Source of the DNA: an uncultured Caryophanales bacterium
GTDB lineage: Bacteria; Bacillota_I; Bacilli_A; RFN20; CAG-826
Assembly (NCBI GenBank): GCA_946407815.1
Contig: CAMJPB010000002.1
Span: 24,255 to 88,254, forward strand
DNA: 64,000 nucleotides
Reading direction: 5' to 3'
The position numbers were made by a program, and so were the translations under genes. Below are positions 53,067 to 62,191 of this stretch, one piece after another. Below the pieces are notes generated by a model. The model saw only the letters and a program-made list of their open reading frames with translations, made no database searches and was not told the DNA's origin. Each line of letters begins with the position of its first letter. The stretch's first letter is position 1.

Positions 53067-53573
53067 ATGGAATTTCTTACTGTCGGTCAAGTAGTCAGAA
53101 CTATTGGACTTAAAGGCGAAGTAAAAGTTTATCCCTCTACTCATTTTCGCGACACTAGATTCAAAAAAGGTGCTCGCGTTTTTCTTTTAAATGACAACAA
53201 CGAAATTGAAAGAGAACTAACCATCAAATTACACCGCACAAATGGTGATTGTGACAACTTAATCTTTGAAGAAATTTCGTCAATTGAAGAGGCAGAAAAG
53301 ATTAATAAAAAATACCTTTTTGTCGAAAAAAACCCGGAAATTCTCGGGAAAAATGAGTATTTCTTCTCAGATTTAGTTGGTATGAAAGTTGACTTTGATA
53401 ACGGTCAATCAATAGGTGTTGTTAAGGCCGTTGAAGAGTTCACTTCTTATGCTACTTTACGTGTCAAAACTGATGGAAAAGATGTTCTAATTCCATTCGT
53501 AAAAGCATTCGTAAAATCTGTTTCACTTGAAGAGAAACAAATCATTATTAATTTCATTGAAGGCTTATTATGA
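53067..53573 (+). CDS. rimM: Ribosome maturation factor RimM
   Basis: A 168-residue factor for 30S head assembly. The N-terminal domain shows VGQVVRTIGLKGEVKVYP and the PRC-barrel has YFFSDLVGMKVDFDNG and VLIPFVKAFVKSV. A CCC/GGG palindrome lies inside the gene at 53326-53353, encoding the KNPEILGKN stretch of the linker. Confidence 0.95.
   Translation: MEFLTVGQVVRTIGLKGEVKVYPSTHFRDTRFKKGARVFLLNDNNEIERELTIKLHRTNGDCDNLIFEEISSIEEAEKINKKYLFVEKNPEILGKNEYFFSDLVGMKVDFDNGQSIGVVKAVEEFTSYATLRVKTDGKDVLIPFVKAFVKSVSLEEKQIIINFIEGLL
53326..53353. repeat. CCC/GGG palindrome inside rimM
   Basis: AAAAAAACCCGGAAATTCTC then GGGAAAAA. CCCG and CGGG can pair; here both flanks are A tracts on the plus strand, unlike most copies. 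Confidence 0.55.
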
Positions 53574-54343
53574 AAATAACAATTCTCACCTTATTTCCAG
53601 AGATGTTTGACGGGTTCTTAACGAACTCGATTATTAAGCGTGCAATCGGAAAGAAAGTTGTAGAAATCAAAATTGTTAACATACGTGATTACACAAAAGA
53701 TAAATATGGACGCGTAGACACTCCACCTATTGGAGGAGGAGCTGGCTTAATTATGAAATGTCAGCCAATCGTTGATGCGCTTAAAGATGTATCTTCCTCT
53801 AACTCTAAAAAGATTATGTTGAGCCCAAGAGGTAAGACTTATAATCAACAAAGTGCTAATTTATTAGCAAAAGAAGAAGATTTAGTCTTGCTTTGTGGTC
53901 ACTACGAAGGCATTGATGAAAGAGTTAATGATTATGTTGATGAACTTATCTCAATTGGAGATTATGTTCTAACAGGTGGCGAAGTAGGTGCGATGGCTAT
54001 CGCCGATTCAGTTATTAGATTACTGGATGGAGCAATTACAGAAACTTCATTAGATGATGAATCATTTAATGATTGTTTACTTGAATATCCTCAATACACT
54101 GAACCAAAAGAATTTGAAGGAAAAAAAGTTCCAGATATTCTTTACACCGGTAACCACACAGCTATCGATAAATATAGAAGAAAAGAAAGCTTAAGATTAA
54201 CAAGAGAACTAAGACCTGACTTATTCAAGAAACATGAGCTCACCAAACAGGATAAAAAACTCATTGATGAATTAGATCAAGGTGAAGAAAATCCAAAGTG
54301 GATGAACCAAGCACTTGAGAAAGGCAAAAAGTTCACAAAGTAG
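53570..54343 (+). CDS. trmD: tRNA (guanine-37-N1)-methyltransferase
   Basis: A 257-residue SPOUT enzyme. The knot motifs LCGHYEGIDERV and SIGDYVLTGGE, with the start KITILTLFPEMFDGFL, are typical. It overlaps rimM by 4 bases and ends the operon. Confidence 0.98.
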   Translation: MKITILTLFPEMFDGFLTNSIIKRAIGKKVVEIKIVNIRDYTKDKYGRVDTPPIGGGAGLIMKCQPIVDALKDVSSSNSKKIMLSPRGKTYNQQSANLLAKEEDLVLLCGHYEGIDERVNDYVDELISIGDYVLTGGEVGAMAIADSVIRLLDGAITETSLDDESFNDCLLEYPQYTEPKEFEGKKVPDILYTGNHTAIDKYRRKESLRLTRELRPDLFKKHELTKQDKKLIDELDQGEENPKWMNQALEKGKKFTK

Positions 54344-54346
54344 AAA

Positions 54347-54376
54347 ATAGTAAGGGCAACAGTCCTTACTTTTTTT
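54347..54376 (+). terminator. Terminator of the rpsP-trmD operon
   Basis: AGTAAGG-GCAACAGT-CCTTACT followed by seven T residues. Confidence 0.9.
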
Positions 54377-54455
54377 ATCATCTAATTAGACAACACGCTT
54401 TTTTTCACTATAATTAAAGTCTAAAAATTATACAGATTTTTCTATGGATTTTAGT

Positions 54456-54484
54456 AAAAATTCCCAGGAAATCACGGGGATTTT
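54456..54484. repeat. CCC/GGG A/T-flanked palindrome between trmD and cysE
   Basis: AAAAATTCCCAGGAAATCAC then GGGGATTTT. It lies free in the intergenic gap, 110 bases after the trmD terminator and 90 before cysE. Confidence 0.6.
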
Positions 54485-54573
54485 GAAAAATTAGGACATT
54501 TAAAAATAAAAAGATATTGGAATAAAAGGTAAGAATGTTGTTATAATCTTCCTTGCTAAAGGAAACGCTATTT

Positions 54574-55266
54574 ATGGTTAACTCTAAAGGTATCAAAAGA
54601 CTATTAGAAGCTGTTAAGGGTAATTTATTATTCAAGTGCAGCAACATTGATTCTGTTAAAGAATTATTTTTCTCAGTCGTTGATGATAAAGAAGAAAGCT
54701 TCAATAAATTTGAACAAACTTTCCCTAAATTAAAGAAAGAATTAGAAGCTGATCTTAAGTTCTTTATGGAAAGTGACCCAGCCGCTGATAGTGAACAAGA
54801 AATTCTTTTAGCTTATCCAGGATTTAAAGCAATCTGTGCATATAGAATTGCACATGAATTATATGGATTAGGTTTTAACCTAGCCGCTCGTATGATGACA
54901 GAAGAAGCTCACTCAAAAACAGGAATTGATATACACCCTGCTGCACAGTTAGCTTCGCCACTATTTATTGACCACGGTACTGGCATTGTTGTTGGTGAGA
55001 CCACCATTTCTGGCAAAAACCTTAAACTATACCAAGGTGTCACATTAGGTGCTTTATCTCTTAAATGTGGTTCACAGTTAAAAGGATGCAAAAGACACCC
55101 GACAATTGGTGAAAATGTCATCATTTATGCAGGTGCCTCAATCTTAGGAAATGTAACAATCGGAAACAATGTAACAATCGGTTCTAATGTATTTATTACA
55201 GAATCAATTCCAGACAATGTAAAAGTATCATTTAGTAAACCGTCCCTAGTTATAACTCAAAAATAA
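54574..55266 (+). CDS. cysE: Serine O-acetyltransferase (CysE/EpsC type)
   Basis: A 230-residue left-handed beta-helix acyltransferase that makes O-acetylserine, the cysteine precursor. The N-terminal helical part is short. The active site is seen in DIHPAAQLASPLFIDHGTGI and GETTISG, and the hexapeptide repeats in GENVIIYAGASILGNVTIGN. I use the ATG at 54574 after a GGAAA box. It interrupts the usual trmD-rplS and ffh-rpsP links. No cysteine synthase is in the window. Confidence 0.9.
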   Translation: MVNSKGIKRLLEAVKGNLLFKCSNIDSVKELFFSVVDDKEESFNKFEQTFPKLKKELEADLKFFMESDPAADSEQEILLAYPGFKAICAYRIAHELYGLGFNLAARMMTEEAHSKTGIDIHPAAQLASPLFIDHGTGIVVGETTISGKNLKLYQGVTLGALSLKCGSQLKGCKRHPTIGENVIIYAGASILGNVTIGNNVTIGSNVFITESIPDNVKVSFSKPSLVITQK

Positions 55267-55291
55267 AGACAAGCATAGCTTGTCTTCTCTT

Positions 55292-55690
55292 TTATTTCTT
55301 TCCTAAATAGATTAACACATCTTTACGTTTTATAATACCAATATAATGATCTTGATCATCAATTAGTGGTACGAAGTTCTGGTCTAATGCTAAGGCATAA
55401 ACTTCTTCAATTGTGGCATCAATTTTTAAGCATCTATATGGTCTATAATGCTCAATATCTTTAACCTTAACATTTTCAGCTAAAGTAATATCGAAATAAG
55501 CATGATTTTTTATATAACGTAAAACGTCACCTTCTGACAAAGTGCCAACATAATGGCCATCTTTATCAATTAGAGGAACCACAGTGAACTTATGAGCATC
55601 GAACTTTTCTAAAGCTTGTCTAATTGTGGCAGTATCGAATAGATAATAAGTTGCCTTTTTAGGTAAGATAAGTTTTAAAATGGTATCCAT
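55292..55690 (-). CDS. CBS-domain pair protein
   Basis: A 132-residue protein made of two CBS motifs (ALEKFDAHKFTVVPLIDKDG and EVYALALDQNFVPLIDDQDH), each ending with a GIIKRKDVL-like strand. Such pairs bind adenine nucleotides and act as sensors. Its stop-to-start contact with ffh (one shared base) puts it in the SRP operon. The partner is unknown. Confidence 0.88.
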   Translation of the reverse strand: MDTILKLILPKKATYYLFDTATIRQALEKFDAHKFTVVPLIDKDGHYVGTLSEGDVLRYIKNHAYFDITLAENVKVKDIEHYRPYRCLKIDATIEEVYALALDQNFVPLIDDQDHYIGIIKRKDVLIYLGKK

Positions 55691-57051
55691 TACATTAATC
55701 CTCCACCCATTCCAGGTAAGCCTAAGCCTCCAGGAGGCATACGGCCTGTCTTTTTATATTGTTGCATGCGTTTCATCATTTCTTGCATTTGATCATACTT
55801 CTTTAAAAGTCTATTAATATCTGCATTAGTTTTGCCACATCCATTAGCAATTCTAACTTTTCTAGAATTCTTTAGAATTTCAGGGTGGGCCCTTTCTTCA
55901 GGAGTCATTGAGTTAATAATTGCTTCAAATGATCTCATTTCCCTTTCGCCAGCTTCTTTTTGTTCTTCAGTGATAGTTGGCATACCAGGAATTAACTTTA
56001 ATAAGCCACCGACAGAGCCCATACGTTGAATTCTCTTCATATTCTTAAGAAGATCATCAAGTGTGAACTTGCCGTCCATCATCTTCGCGGCTTCTTTTTT
56101 AGCTTCTTTTTCGTCGATTTCATCCTTAACTTTTTCAGCGAGGGTGACTATGTCACCCATTCCGAGGATTCTATCCGCCATTCTGTCTGGATGGAAGACG
56201 TCTAAATCAGAAATCTTTTCACCAACACCAGCGTATTTAATTGGAATACCAGTTAAGTGTTTAATTGATAAAGCAGAACCACCACGGGCATCACCATCAA
56301 GTTTGGACATAATAATGCCAGTAACATTAAGTGCATTATGGAATGTATTAGCGACGTTAATGGCGTCTTGACCAGACATAGCGTCGACAAGTAATAATGT
56401 TTCAGTTGGATGAACTGCATCAGTGATGTTGTTTAATTCCTTCATTAAGGCTTCATCAATCTGTAAACGACCTGCTGTATCGATAATAAGAACATCTACA
56501 TGTTCATTAAATGCTTTTTCTCTTGCCTTGATAGCAATTTCAACAGGGGAAACTTTGTTTCCCATTGAAAAAACGGGAACACCAATTTGTTCTCCTAATT
56601 GTTCTAATTGTTCAATAGCACCTGGACGGTAAATATCAGCGGCTGCAAGAAGGACTTTTTTGTTCATCTTGTTCTTCATGAGGTAAGCAAGCTTACCTGC
56701 AGATGTAGTTTTACCTGTACCTTGAAGACCGACCATCATAATAATTGTTGGTTGTTTATTTTCAAATTTAAGTTCAGAATCGTCTGATCCAAGTAACTCA
56801 ACAAGTTCATCGTGGACGATTTTAACGACCATTTGAGAAGGATTAAGTTTTGTATAGACTTCTTCACCAATTGCTTTTTGTTTTACGTTTTCAATAAATG
56901 CTTTGACAACTTTAAAATTAACATCGGCTTCAAGTAAGGCGATGCGAACTTCTTTAAGCATGTCTTCCATGTTGGCTTCGGTTAAACGAGCCTGTCCACG
57001 GATAGACTTAATAATGCGTTTAAATTTTTCGGTTAGTGACTCAAATGCCAT
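55690..57051 (-). CDS. ffh: Signal recognition particle GTPase
   Basis: A 453-residue SRP54 protein that brings nascent membrane proteins to FtsY. N domain, then G domain with GLQGTGKTTSAGKLA, DTAGRLQID, SKLDGDARGG, then the methionine-rich M domain (MQEMMKRMQQYKKTGRM) and a glycine-rich end. It overlaps ylxM by 11 bases. Confidence 0.98.
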   Translation of the reverse strand: MAFESLTEKFKRIIKSIRGQARLTEANMEDMLKEVRIALLEADVNFKVVKAFIENVKQKAIGEEVYTKLNPSQMVVKIVHDELVELLGSDDSELKFENKQPTIIMMVGLQGTGKTTSAGKLAYLMKNKMNKKVLLAAADIYRPGAIEQLEQLGEQIGVPVFSMGNKVSPVEIAIKAREKAFNEHVDVLIIDTAGRLQIDEALMKELNNITDAVHPTETLLLVDAMSGQDAINVANTFHNALNVTGIIMSKLDGDARGGSALSIKHLTGIPIKYAGVGEKISDLDVFHPDRMADRILGMGDIVTLAEKVKDEIDEKEAKKEAAKMMDGKFTLDDLLKNMKRIQRMGSVGGLLKLIPGMPTITEEQKEAGEREMRSFEAIINSMTPEERAHPEILKNSRKVRIANGCGKTNADINRLLKKYDQMQEMMKRMQQYKKTGRMPPGGLGLPGMGGGLM

Positions 57052-57343
57052 TCTTCAAATCCCTTTCCAATTTAGTAATTATTTGGTAGTTTTCTTCAGT
57101 GCGATTTTCATCAAAAACCCTGCAAATTCCCAGGGATTTTTCGAATTTGTCGAGTTTTTTACATGCCGTTTTAATCGCATCAGAAACTGCTGTTCTGGAG
57201 ATCTTTCTAAGCTCAGAAATTTCGCTTAAAGAAAGGTCTAAATAATAGTAATCACACATGATTTCATATTGTTGTTTTGTTAAAAGGCGACCATAAATGT
57301 CGAGGAGTCTATTAATCTCTAAAGTCTTGTTTATCTCGCTCAT
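57041..57343 (-). CDS. ylxM: SRP-associated HTH protein YlxM
   Basis: A 100-residue helix-turn-helix protein of the YlxM/p13 family (LTKQQYEIMCDYYYLDLSLS then ISRTAVSDAIKTACKKL). In streptococci YlxM binds the SRP RNA and changes FtsY/Ffh activity. It lies between ftsY and ffh as usual. A CCC/GGG palindrome lies in its second half. Confidence 0.93.
   Translation of the reverse strand: MSEINKTLEINRLLDIYGRLLTKQQYEIMCDYYYLDLSLSEISELRKISRTAVSDAIKTACKKLDKFEKSLGICRVFDENRTEENYQIITKLERDLKNGI
57113..57141. repeat. CCC/GGG A/T-flanked palindrome inside ylxM
   Basis: AAAAACCCTGCAAATTCCCA then GGGATTTTT. AAAAACCCTG pairs with CAGGG-A-TTTTT, the strongest hairpin of the family, although it lies in coding sequence (SLGICRVF). 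Confidence 0.7.
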
Positions 57344-58320
57344 TTACTGTCTCCAATACATAAACCCATGAGGTATTTTTCAAGGTCAAATTCACGGAGG
57401 TCTTCCATCTTCTCACCTAGACCAATAAATCTGACTGGAATACCAAGTTCATCTCTAATTGCTAAAATGATTCCGCCTTTTGAGGTTCCGTCCATCTTAG
57501 TAATAACAATTCCAGTAAGTTTGATACAATCCAAGAATTGTTTGGCTTGTACAACACCGTTTTGACCAGTAGTTGCATCAATAACCAAAAACACTTCGTG
57601 TGGTGAATCTGGAATCTCTTTAGAAATAACACGAGAAATCTTTGATAACTCGTTCATTAGGTTAATTTTATTTTGTAATCTACCAGCAGTATCTACTATA
57701 AGTAGATCAATATTGTTTTCTCTGGCTTTTTTAGCCCCATCAAAAGCCACTGAAGCAGGGTCTGAGTTAGGTTTACCAACTACGATAGGGCAACCTAGTC
57801 TTTCGGCCCAAATGCTTAATTGTTCAATAGCGCCTGCTCTAAAGGTATCGGCGGCACAAAGCATAACCTTCTTGCCTTGATTAATGTAACGATAGGCAAG
57901 TTTAGCAATTGTTGTGGTTTTGCCAACACCATTAACGCCTGCTACTAAAAGAACTGTTGGGCCTTCTTTTTGGAAGACTACATCGTTTTGAACTACTTCG
58001 CCTTTACTCATATAACCTGAGAAAAGCTTGTCTATGACAAGATCATTGATTTCATCAGAGTCTGTTATCCTTTTTTGTCTACTTTCTTCGATGACTTCTT
58101 CAATAACCTTCATTGTTAAATTAACACCGACATCGGCTTCAATTAAAATCTCTTCGAGTTCGTCAAAATATTCCTTATTAACTTTCTTGGATTTTTTCGC
58201 GATTATATCAAGTTTCTTCGCAAAATTTTCCCTGGACTTTTCCATTCCTTTAACGAACTGTTCATTTTCCTGGGTTTTATTTTTTGAGAACTTTTCTTTT
58301 AGAAATTTTAATAATCCCAT
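57340..58320 (-). CDS. ftsY: SRP receptor FtsY
   Basis: A 326-residue membrane-associated GTPase. After a short charged N-terminus come the N domain and G domain with GVNGVGKTTTIAKLA, DTAGRLQNK and TKMDGTSKGG. It overlaps ylxM and rnc by four bases or less. The smc gene that lies between rnc and ftsY in Bacillus is absent here. Confidence 0.97.
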   Translation of the reverse strand: MGLLKFLKEKFSKNKTQENEQFVKGMEKSRENFAKKLDIIAKKSKKVNKEYFDELEEILIEADVGVNLTMKVIEEVIEESRQKRITDSDEINDLVIDKLFSGYMSKGEVVQNDVVFQKEGPTVLLVAGVNGVGKTTTIAKLAYRYINQGKKVMLCAADTFRAGAIEQLSIWAERLGCPIVVGKPNSDPASVAFDGAKKARENNIDLLIVDTAGRLQNKINLMNELSKISRVISKEIPDSPHEVFLVIDATTGQNGVVQAKQFLDCIKLTGIVITKMDGTSKGGIILAIRDELGIPVRFIGLGEKMEDLREFDLEKYLMGLCIGDSK

Positions 58321-59003
58321 TATTTACCTGCTTTCTTTTCAAGTGCTGATTTAGCAGCTAATTGCTCAGCTTCTTTCTTAGTGGAGCCTTCACCAACGCC
58401 AAGTTCCATTCCATCGAATAAAACTCTAACCCTAAAGGTCTTATTATGGGCTGGTCCACTTTCTCCAATAAGTTCATAAGTAACTGATTCTCTATGTTCT
58501 GCTTGAATTTCTTCTTGAAGCTTGGACTTATAATCAGTTAATCCATCAATGTCGAATGTTTTAATTAAATTGACAAACATATCTACTAAAACTTGTTTAG
58601 TTACTTTAAAGCCTTGATCAAGGTATAAAGCTCCAATAAATGCTTCGAACACATTCTCAAGAATGTGGTTAGCCTTAGAAATATCGCCTGAGAATGAATT
58701 TCCTAAACGAATATACTCATGTAGATTGTACTTACGAGCCATGTTAGAAAGGCCGTTTGTAGAAACTAAAGCCGCTCTCATTTTGGTAAGACTACCTTGA
58801 TTTAAATCTGGACGAGCAACAAAGGAAATCTCTGCAACAACAAGATTAATAACTGAGTCACCTAAAAACTCTAATCTTTCATAGTCATGGTGCTTTGTGT
58901 TTGCATCTGCATTATATGAAGGATGAGTAAAAGCTTGCTCAAAAAGCACTTCGTGCTTAGGTTCGATATTAAATTGTTTTAAGAACTCTTTTAAATCTCT
59001 CAT
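58320..59003 (-). CDS. rnc: Ribonuclease III
   Basis: A 227-residue double-strand RNase. The signature ERLEFLGDSVINLVVAE is at residues 45-61, and a C-terminal dsRNA-binding domain ends with GVGEGSTKKEAEQLAAKSAL. It overlaps plsX by 4 bases; no acpP gene lies between them. Confidence 0.97.
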   Translation of the reverse strand: MRDLKEFLKQFNIEPKHEVLFEQAFTHPSYNADANTKHHDYERLEFLGDSVINLVVAEISFVARPDLNQGSLTKMRAALVSTNGLSNMARKYNLHEYIRLGNSFSGDISKANHILENVFEAFIGALYLDQGFKVTKQVLVDMFVNLIKTFDIDGLTDYKSKLQEEIQAEHRESVTYELIGESGPAHNKTFRVRVLFDGMELGVGEGSTKKEAEQLAAKSALEKKAGK

Positions 59004-59971
59004 TTCAAATTTTCTTTAATTTGGTCAACCATTCTGTTTTTAGCAAGTGTATAGGTTAAAGTTAAGGCATTTTCAAATGAATAAGCATCTGAATTACCAT
59101 GAGCTTTAACTGCAACAGTGTTAACACCGATTAAAAGTGCTCCACCAACTCTCTTATAATCCATAAGTTTAATCATTGGCTTAAAGCTCTTTCTGGCGAA
59201 TAAATAACCGATCTTTGAAGAAAGTGATCTTGTGAATGATTCTTTCATCATACCACCCATCATCTTAGCAACACCTTCAACACCTTTAAGGAAGACGTTT
59301 CCAGTGAATCCATCAAAGACAACAACATCAGCTTCACCGTCTAAAACGTGTCTAGCTTCAATGTAGCCTTTAAAGTGTGGGTTTTGCTTAAGAAGTGCGT
59401 AGGCTTTCTTTGAAAGATCATTTCCTTTACCTTCTTCAGTACCATTACAGATTAAGTTAATATTAAGCTCTTTTTCACCATATGCAGCGTGGTAATAAGC
59501 CTCACCAAGCTTTGCATATTGATACAAATCTTCTGGTGAGTTATCACTTGTTGCTCCAACGTCAAGTAACACAACATATTTGTTAGCGATTTTGGTTGGG
59601 AATGGTGAAATTAAGGCTGGGCGTTCAACACCTGGAATTTTCTTGTTAATTAATGTGGCTAACGAAAGGAACGCTCCTGTTGATCCCGCAGATAAAACGC
59701 CATCCGCTTTCTCTTCGTTAACAGCACTAACAGCTTTGTAGCAAGAAGAATCTTTTTGTCTCATTGCTTGCATAACGCCACATTCCATAGGAAGAATGCT
59801 TTGTGAAGGAATGATTTTAGAAACAATGTCTTTAATTGGCTCTAAAGCTTTTTCATCACCAACCGCAATAATTTCGCAATCATCGTGTTTGCTTAAAAAA
59901 GACTTTACTGCCTCAATAGTAATGGCATAGCCATTATCTCCGCCCATCATATCAATAACTAACTTGACCAT
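59000..59971 (-). CDS. plsX: Phosphate acyltransferase PlsX
   Basis: A 323-residue enzyme making acyl-phosphate from acyl-ACP for phospholipid synthesis. The start MVKLVIDMMGGDNG at 59971 has a GGAGG box; an earlier in-frame ATG at 60001 has none. The patterns GAFLSLATL and DGFTGNVFLKGVEG fit the family. With FakA in the same cluster, exogenous fatty acids could enter the same route. Confidence 0.96.
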   Translation of the reverse strand: MVKLVIDMMGGDNGYAITIEAVKSFLSKHDDCEIIAVGDEKALEPIKDIVSKIIPSQSILPMECGVMQAMRQKDSSCYKAVSAVNEEKADGVLSAGSTGAFLSLATLINKKIPGVERPALISPFPTKIANKYVVLLDVGATSDNSPEDLYQYAKLGEAYYHAAYGEKELNINLICNGTEEGKGNDLSKKAYALLKQNPHFKGYIEARHVLDGEADVVVFDGFTGNVFLKGVEGVAKMMGGMMKESFTRSLSSKIGYLFARKSFKPMIKLMDYKRVGGALLIGVNTVAVKAHGNSDAYSFENALTLTYTLAKNRMVDQIKENLK

Positions 59972-60110
59972 AATTAAATCCTCCAACGTGTATTGTAGCA
60001 CGCAAAGATAAATATCACACTAAAAAACATTTTAATGTTTATCTCTGCTGATATTTGACTTTGAATTTTTCAATAAAAAAGCCATCTTTTTAGATGGCCT
60101 AATTAAGTTT

Positions 60111-61769
60111 TTATTCGATACCAACCAAGTAGTTGTAGACTGGTTGATCACCACGACGGATATCAAATTCAACGTTTGGATATTCATCTGGTAAGCTCTT
60201 TTGGAGTTGGGCAAGAACTTTATCGCTAACTGCTTCTCCAACAAAGATTGTAGCAAGATAGCTATCCTCGCGAATCATCTTCTTAAGCATCTTGTAGAGT
60301 GCTTTTTCAGGTTTAGATTCACAGCACACGACTTTCTTATTGGCGATAGCCATAAAGTCGTCTTTTTTAATTGAAACACCATTCATGGTTGTATCTTTTA
60401 CTGCGTAAGTGACTTCACCAGAGGAAATATGGGCGATAACTTCCTTCATATTAGCAAGGTTTTCATTAACAGCTAAATCTGGTGAGAATTGAGAAACTGC
60501 AGCCACGCCTTGCGGAATTGTCTTAGATTGGACAACTACAACGTTAATTTCGCCTTGTAAGACATCTTTTGCCTGTAAGGCAGCCATAACAATATTTGAG
60601 TTATTTGGGAAGACATAAACTGTCTTTGCGTTTGTATTAGTAATAGCTTTTGTGATGTCATTAATGGATGGGTTCATTGTTTGACCACCGGTAATGATTT
60701 CATCAACACCAAGTTCTCTAAATGCTTCTTCAACGCCCTTGCCTGCGGCTACTGCAACTAGAGCAGACTCTTTAGTAGGCTCTCTAAGTTCAGAAACAGG
60801 CTCATCCGCTGGGGTTTCTTCTCCCTCTTTCTTCTCTTGAAGTGAGGTATGTTGCTCAGTCATATTTTCGATCTTGAGTTTAATGAACTCACCGAAGGAT
60901 TGACTATAGGTCAAGACTGCGCCTGGAGCAAGTGTATGAACGTGAACTTTAACAATATCATCATCACGGACAACAACAAGTGAATTACCGTGGTTAGAAA
61001 GAACTGATTTGAATCTAGATTCAATAAATGGCTTTTTGTTTTCAGGATCAAGTCTAAGAATGAATTCTGTACAATAACCAAATTCGTCTGATTCGACTGC
61101 TTGTTGAGCGGAGTTATCAGTGCTTTGATCTCTTGAGATAGCTTTCTTTTCAATAAACTTACCGTTTAATGCTGAAAGCATACCTTCTAAAATCTTAATT
61201 AAACCAGCACCGCCTGAGTCGACAACTCCAACTTCTTTAAGAACTGGTAATAAGTCAGGTGTATGTTTAAGTGAAGCTTTAGCTTCAGATAATAAATATT
61301 TAAATGAATCTAAAACGTCGCCATCTTCTTCAACATAATTTTTAAGGGATGTTGATGCTTCTCTAATAACGGTGAGAATTGTACCTTCAACTGGTCTCAT
61401 AACTGCCTTATAGGCAACTTTGGTACCATTGGCGAAAGCTTCCCCTAAAAGTGGAGCATCAATTGCCTTTGAACCTTCCAAAGCTTGGGAAAAGCCTCTG
61501 AAGATTTGGGAAGTAATAACACCAGAGTTTCCTCTTGCACCCATTAATAAGCCTTTCGAGAAGGCTGTAGCGATAGAGAAAACATCATTATCACTTCTAT
61601 TTTGAATTTCCTTGGCACCAGAGGCCATAGTTAAATTCATATTCATTCCAGTGTCGCCATCTGGAACTGGGAAAACGTTTAAAGCATCAATCTCAGGATA
61701 ATGGTTGTACAGATTATTGGCACCTGAGATCAACATATCTTTTAATAACTTAGCATTAATTGATTTCAT
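60111..61769 (-). CDS. fakA: Fatty acid kinase catalytic subunit (DAK2/YloV family)
   Basis: A 552-residue protein. The N-terminal DhaL-like kinase domain has the Mg-ATP motif NVFPVPDGDTGMNMN, MGARGNSGVI and VDSGGAGLIKI. The middle and C-terminal (DUF1949-like and DegV-like) parts complete the FakA layout. FakA phosphorylates fatty acids held by a FakB partner, which is not in the window. It overlaps the Asp23 gene by one base. A terminator-like hairpin with AAAAGCCATC / GATGGC lies after the stop (60078-60100). Confidence 0.93.
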   Translation of the reverse strand: MKSINAKLLKDMLISGANNLYNHYPEIDALNVFPVPDGDTGMNMNLTMASGAKEIQNRSDNDVFSIATAFSKGLLMGARGNSGVITSQIFRGFSQALEGSKAIDAPLLGEAFANGTKVAYKAVMRPVEGTILTVIREASTSLKNYVEEDGDVLDSFKYLLSEAKASLKHTPDLLPVLKEVGVVDSGGAGLIKILEGMLSALNGKFIEKKAISRDQSTDNSAQQAVESDEFGYCTEFILRLDPENKKPFIESRFKSVLSNHGNSLVVVRDDDIVKVHVHTLAPGAVLTYSQSFGEFIKLKIENMTEQHTSLQEKKEGEETPADEPVSELREPTKESALVAVAAGKGVEEAFRELGVDEIITGGQTMNPSINDITKAITNTNAKTVYVFPNNSNIVMAALQAKDVLQGEINVVVVQSKTIPQGVAAVSQFSPDLAVNENLANMKEVIAHISSGEVTYAVKDTTMNGVSIKKDDFMAIANKKVVCCESKPEKALYKMLKKMIREDSYLATIFVGEAVSDKVLAQLQKSLPDEYPNVEFDIRRGDQPVYNYLVGIE

Positions 61770-62116
61770 TATTCTACCTTCTTGAGGTCTTGGACGAATA
61801 TATTGACCTTCGCTACGCGAACATCAAATGTATTCTCGATTACGTATTTAACCTCTTTTTGGACACTTCGTATAATTTCAGTAACTTTGACACCTAGGGC
61901 AACTACTATACAAAAACTAATGTGATAACCTTCTTTTTCTTCTGTTAAGTGAATGACTTTATCAATCTTCTCTTTTGGAAGAATTTTAGCCTTGTCATCT
62001 TTAGAACAAATGCCAACAATACCATAACAACCTAAAATCGTATCTGAAACTAAAGAAACAATCGCTTTGTTGGTAATATTTATTCTGCCTAGTGAAGTTT
62101 TCTTATTAATTGACAT
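61769..62116 (-). CDS. Asp23/Gls24 family protein (YloU)
   Basis: A 115-residue protein of the alkaline-shock family: GRINITNKAIVSLVSDTIL, then GVKVTEIIRSVQKEVKYVIE. It is the standard partner in front of fakA. Asp23 proteins sit near the membrane and relate to envelope stress; the exact role is not known. Confidence 0.93.
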   Translation of the reverse strand: MSINKKTSLGRINITNKAIVSLVSDTILGCYGIVGICSKDDKAKILPKEKIDKVIHLTEEKEGYHISFCIVVALGVKVTEIIRSVQKEVKYVIENTFDVRVAKVNIFVQDLKKVE

Positions 62117-62191
62117 ATTAAATTGAGATAATTAAATTATCTCGCGACAAATATAACATATAATATAGTAAATTACAAAAAGTTTTTTAAA

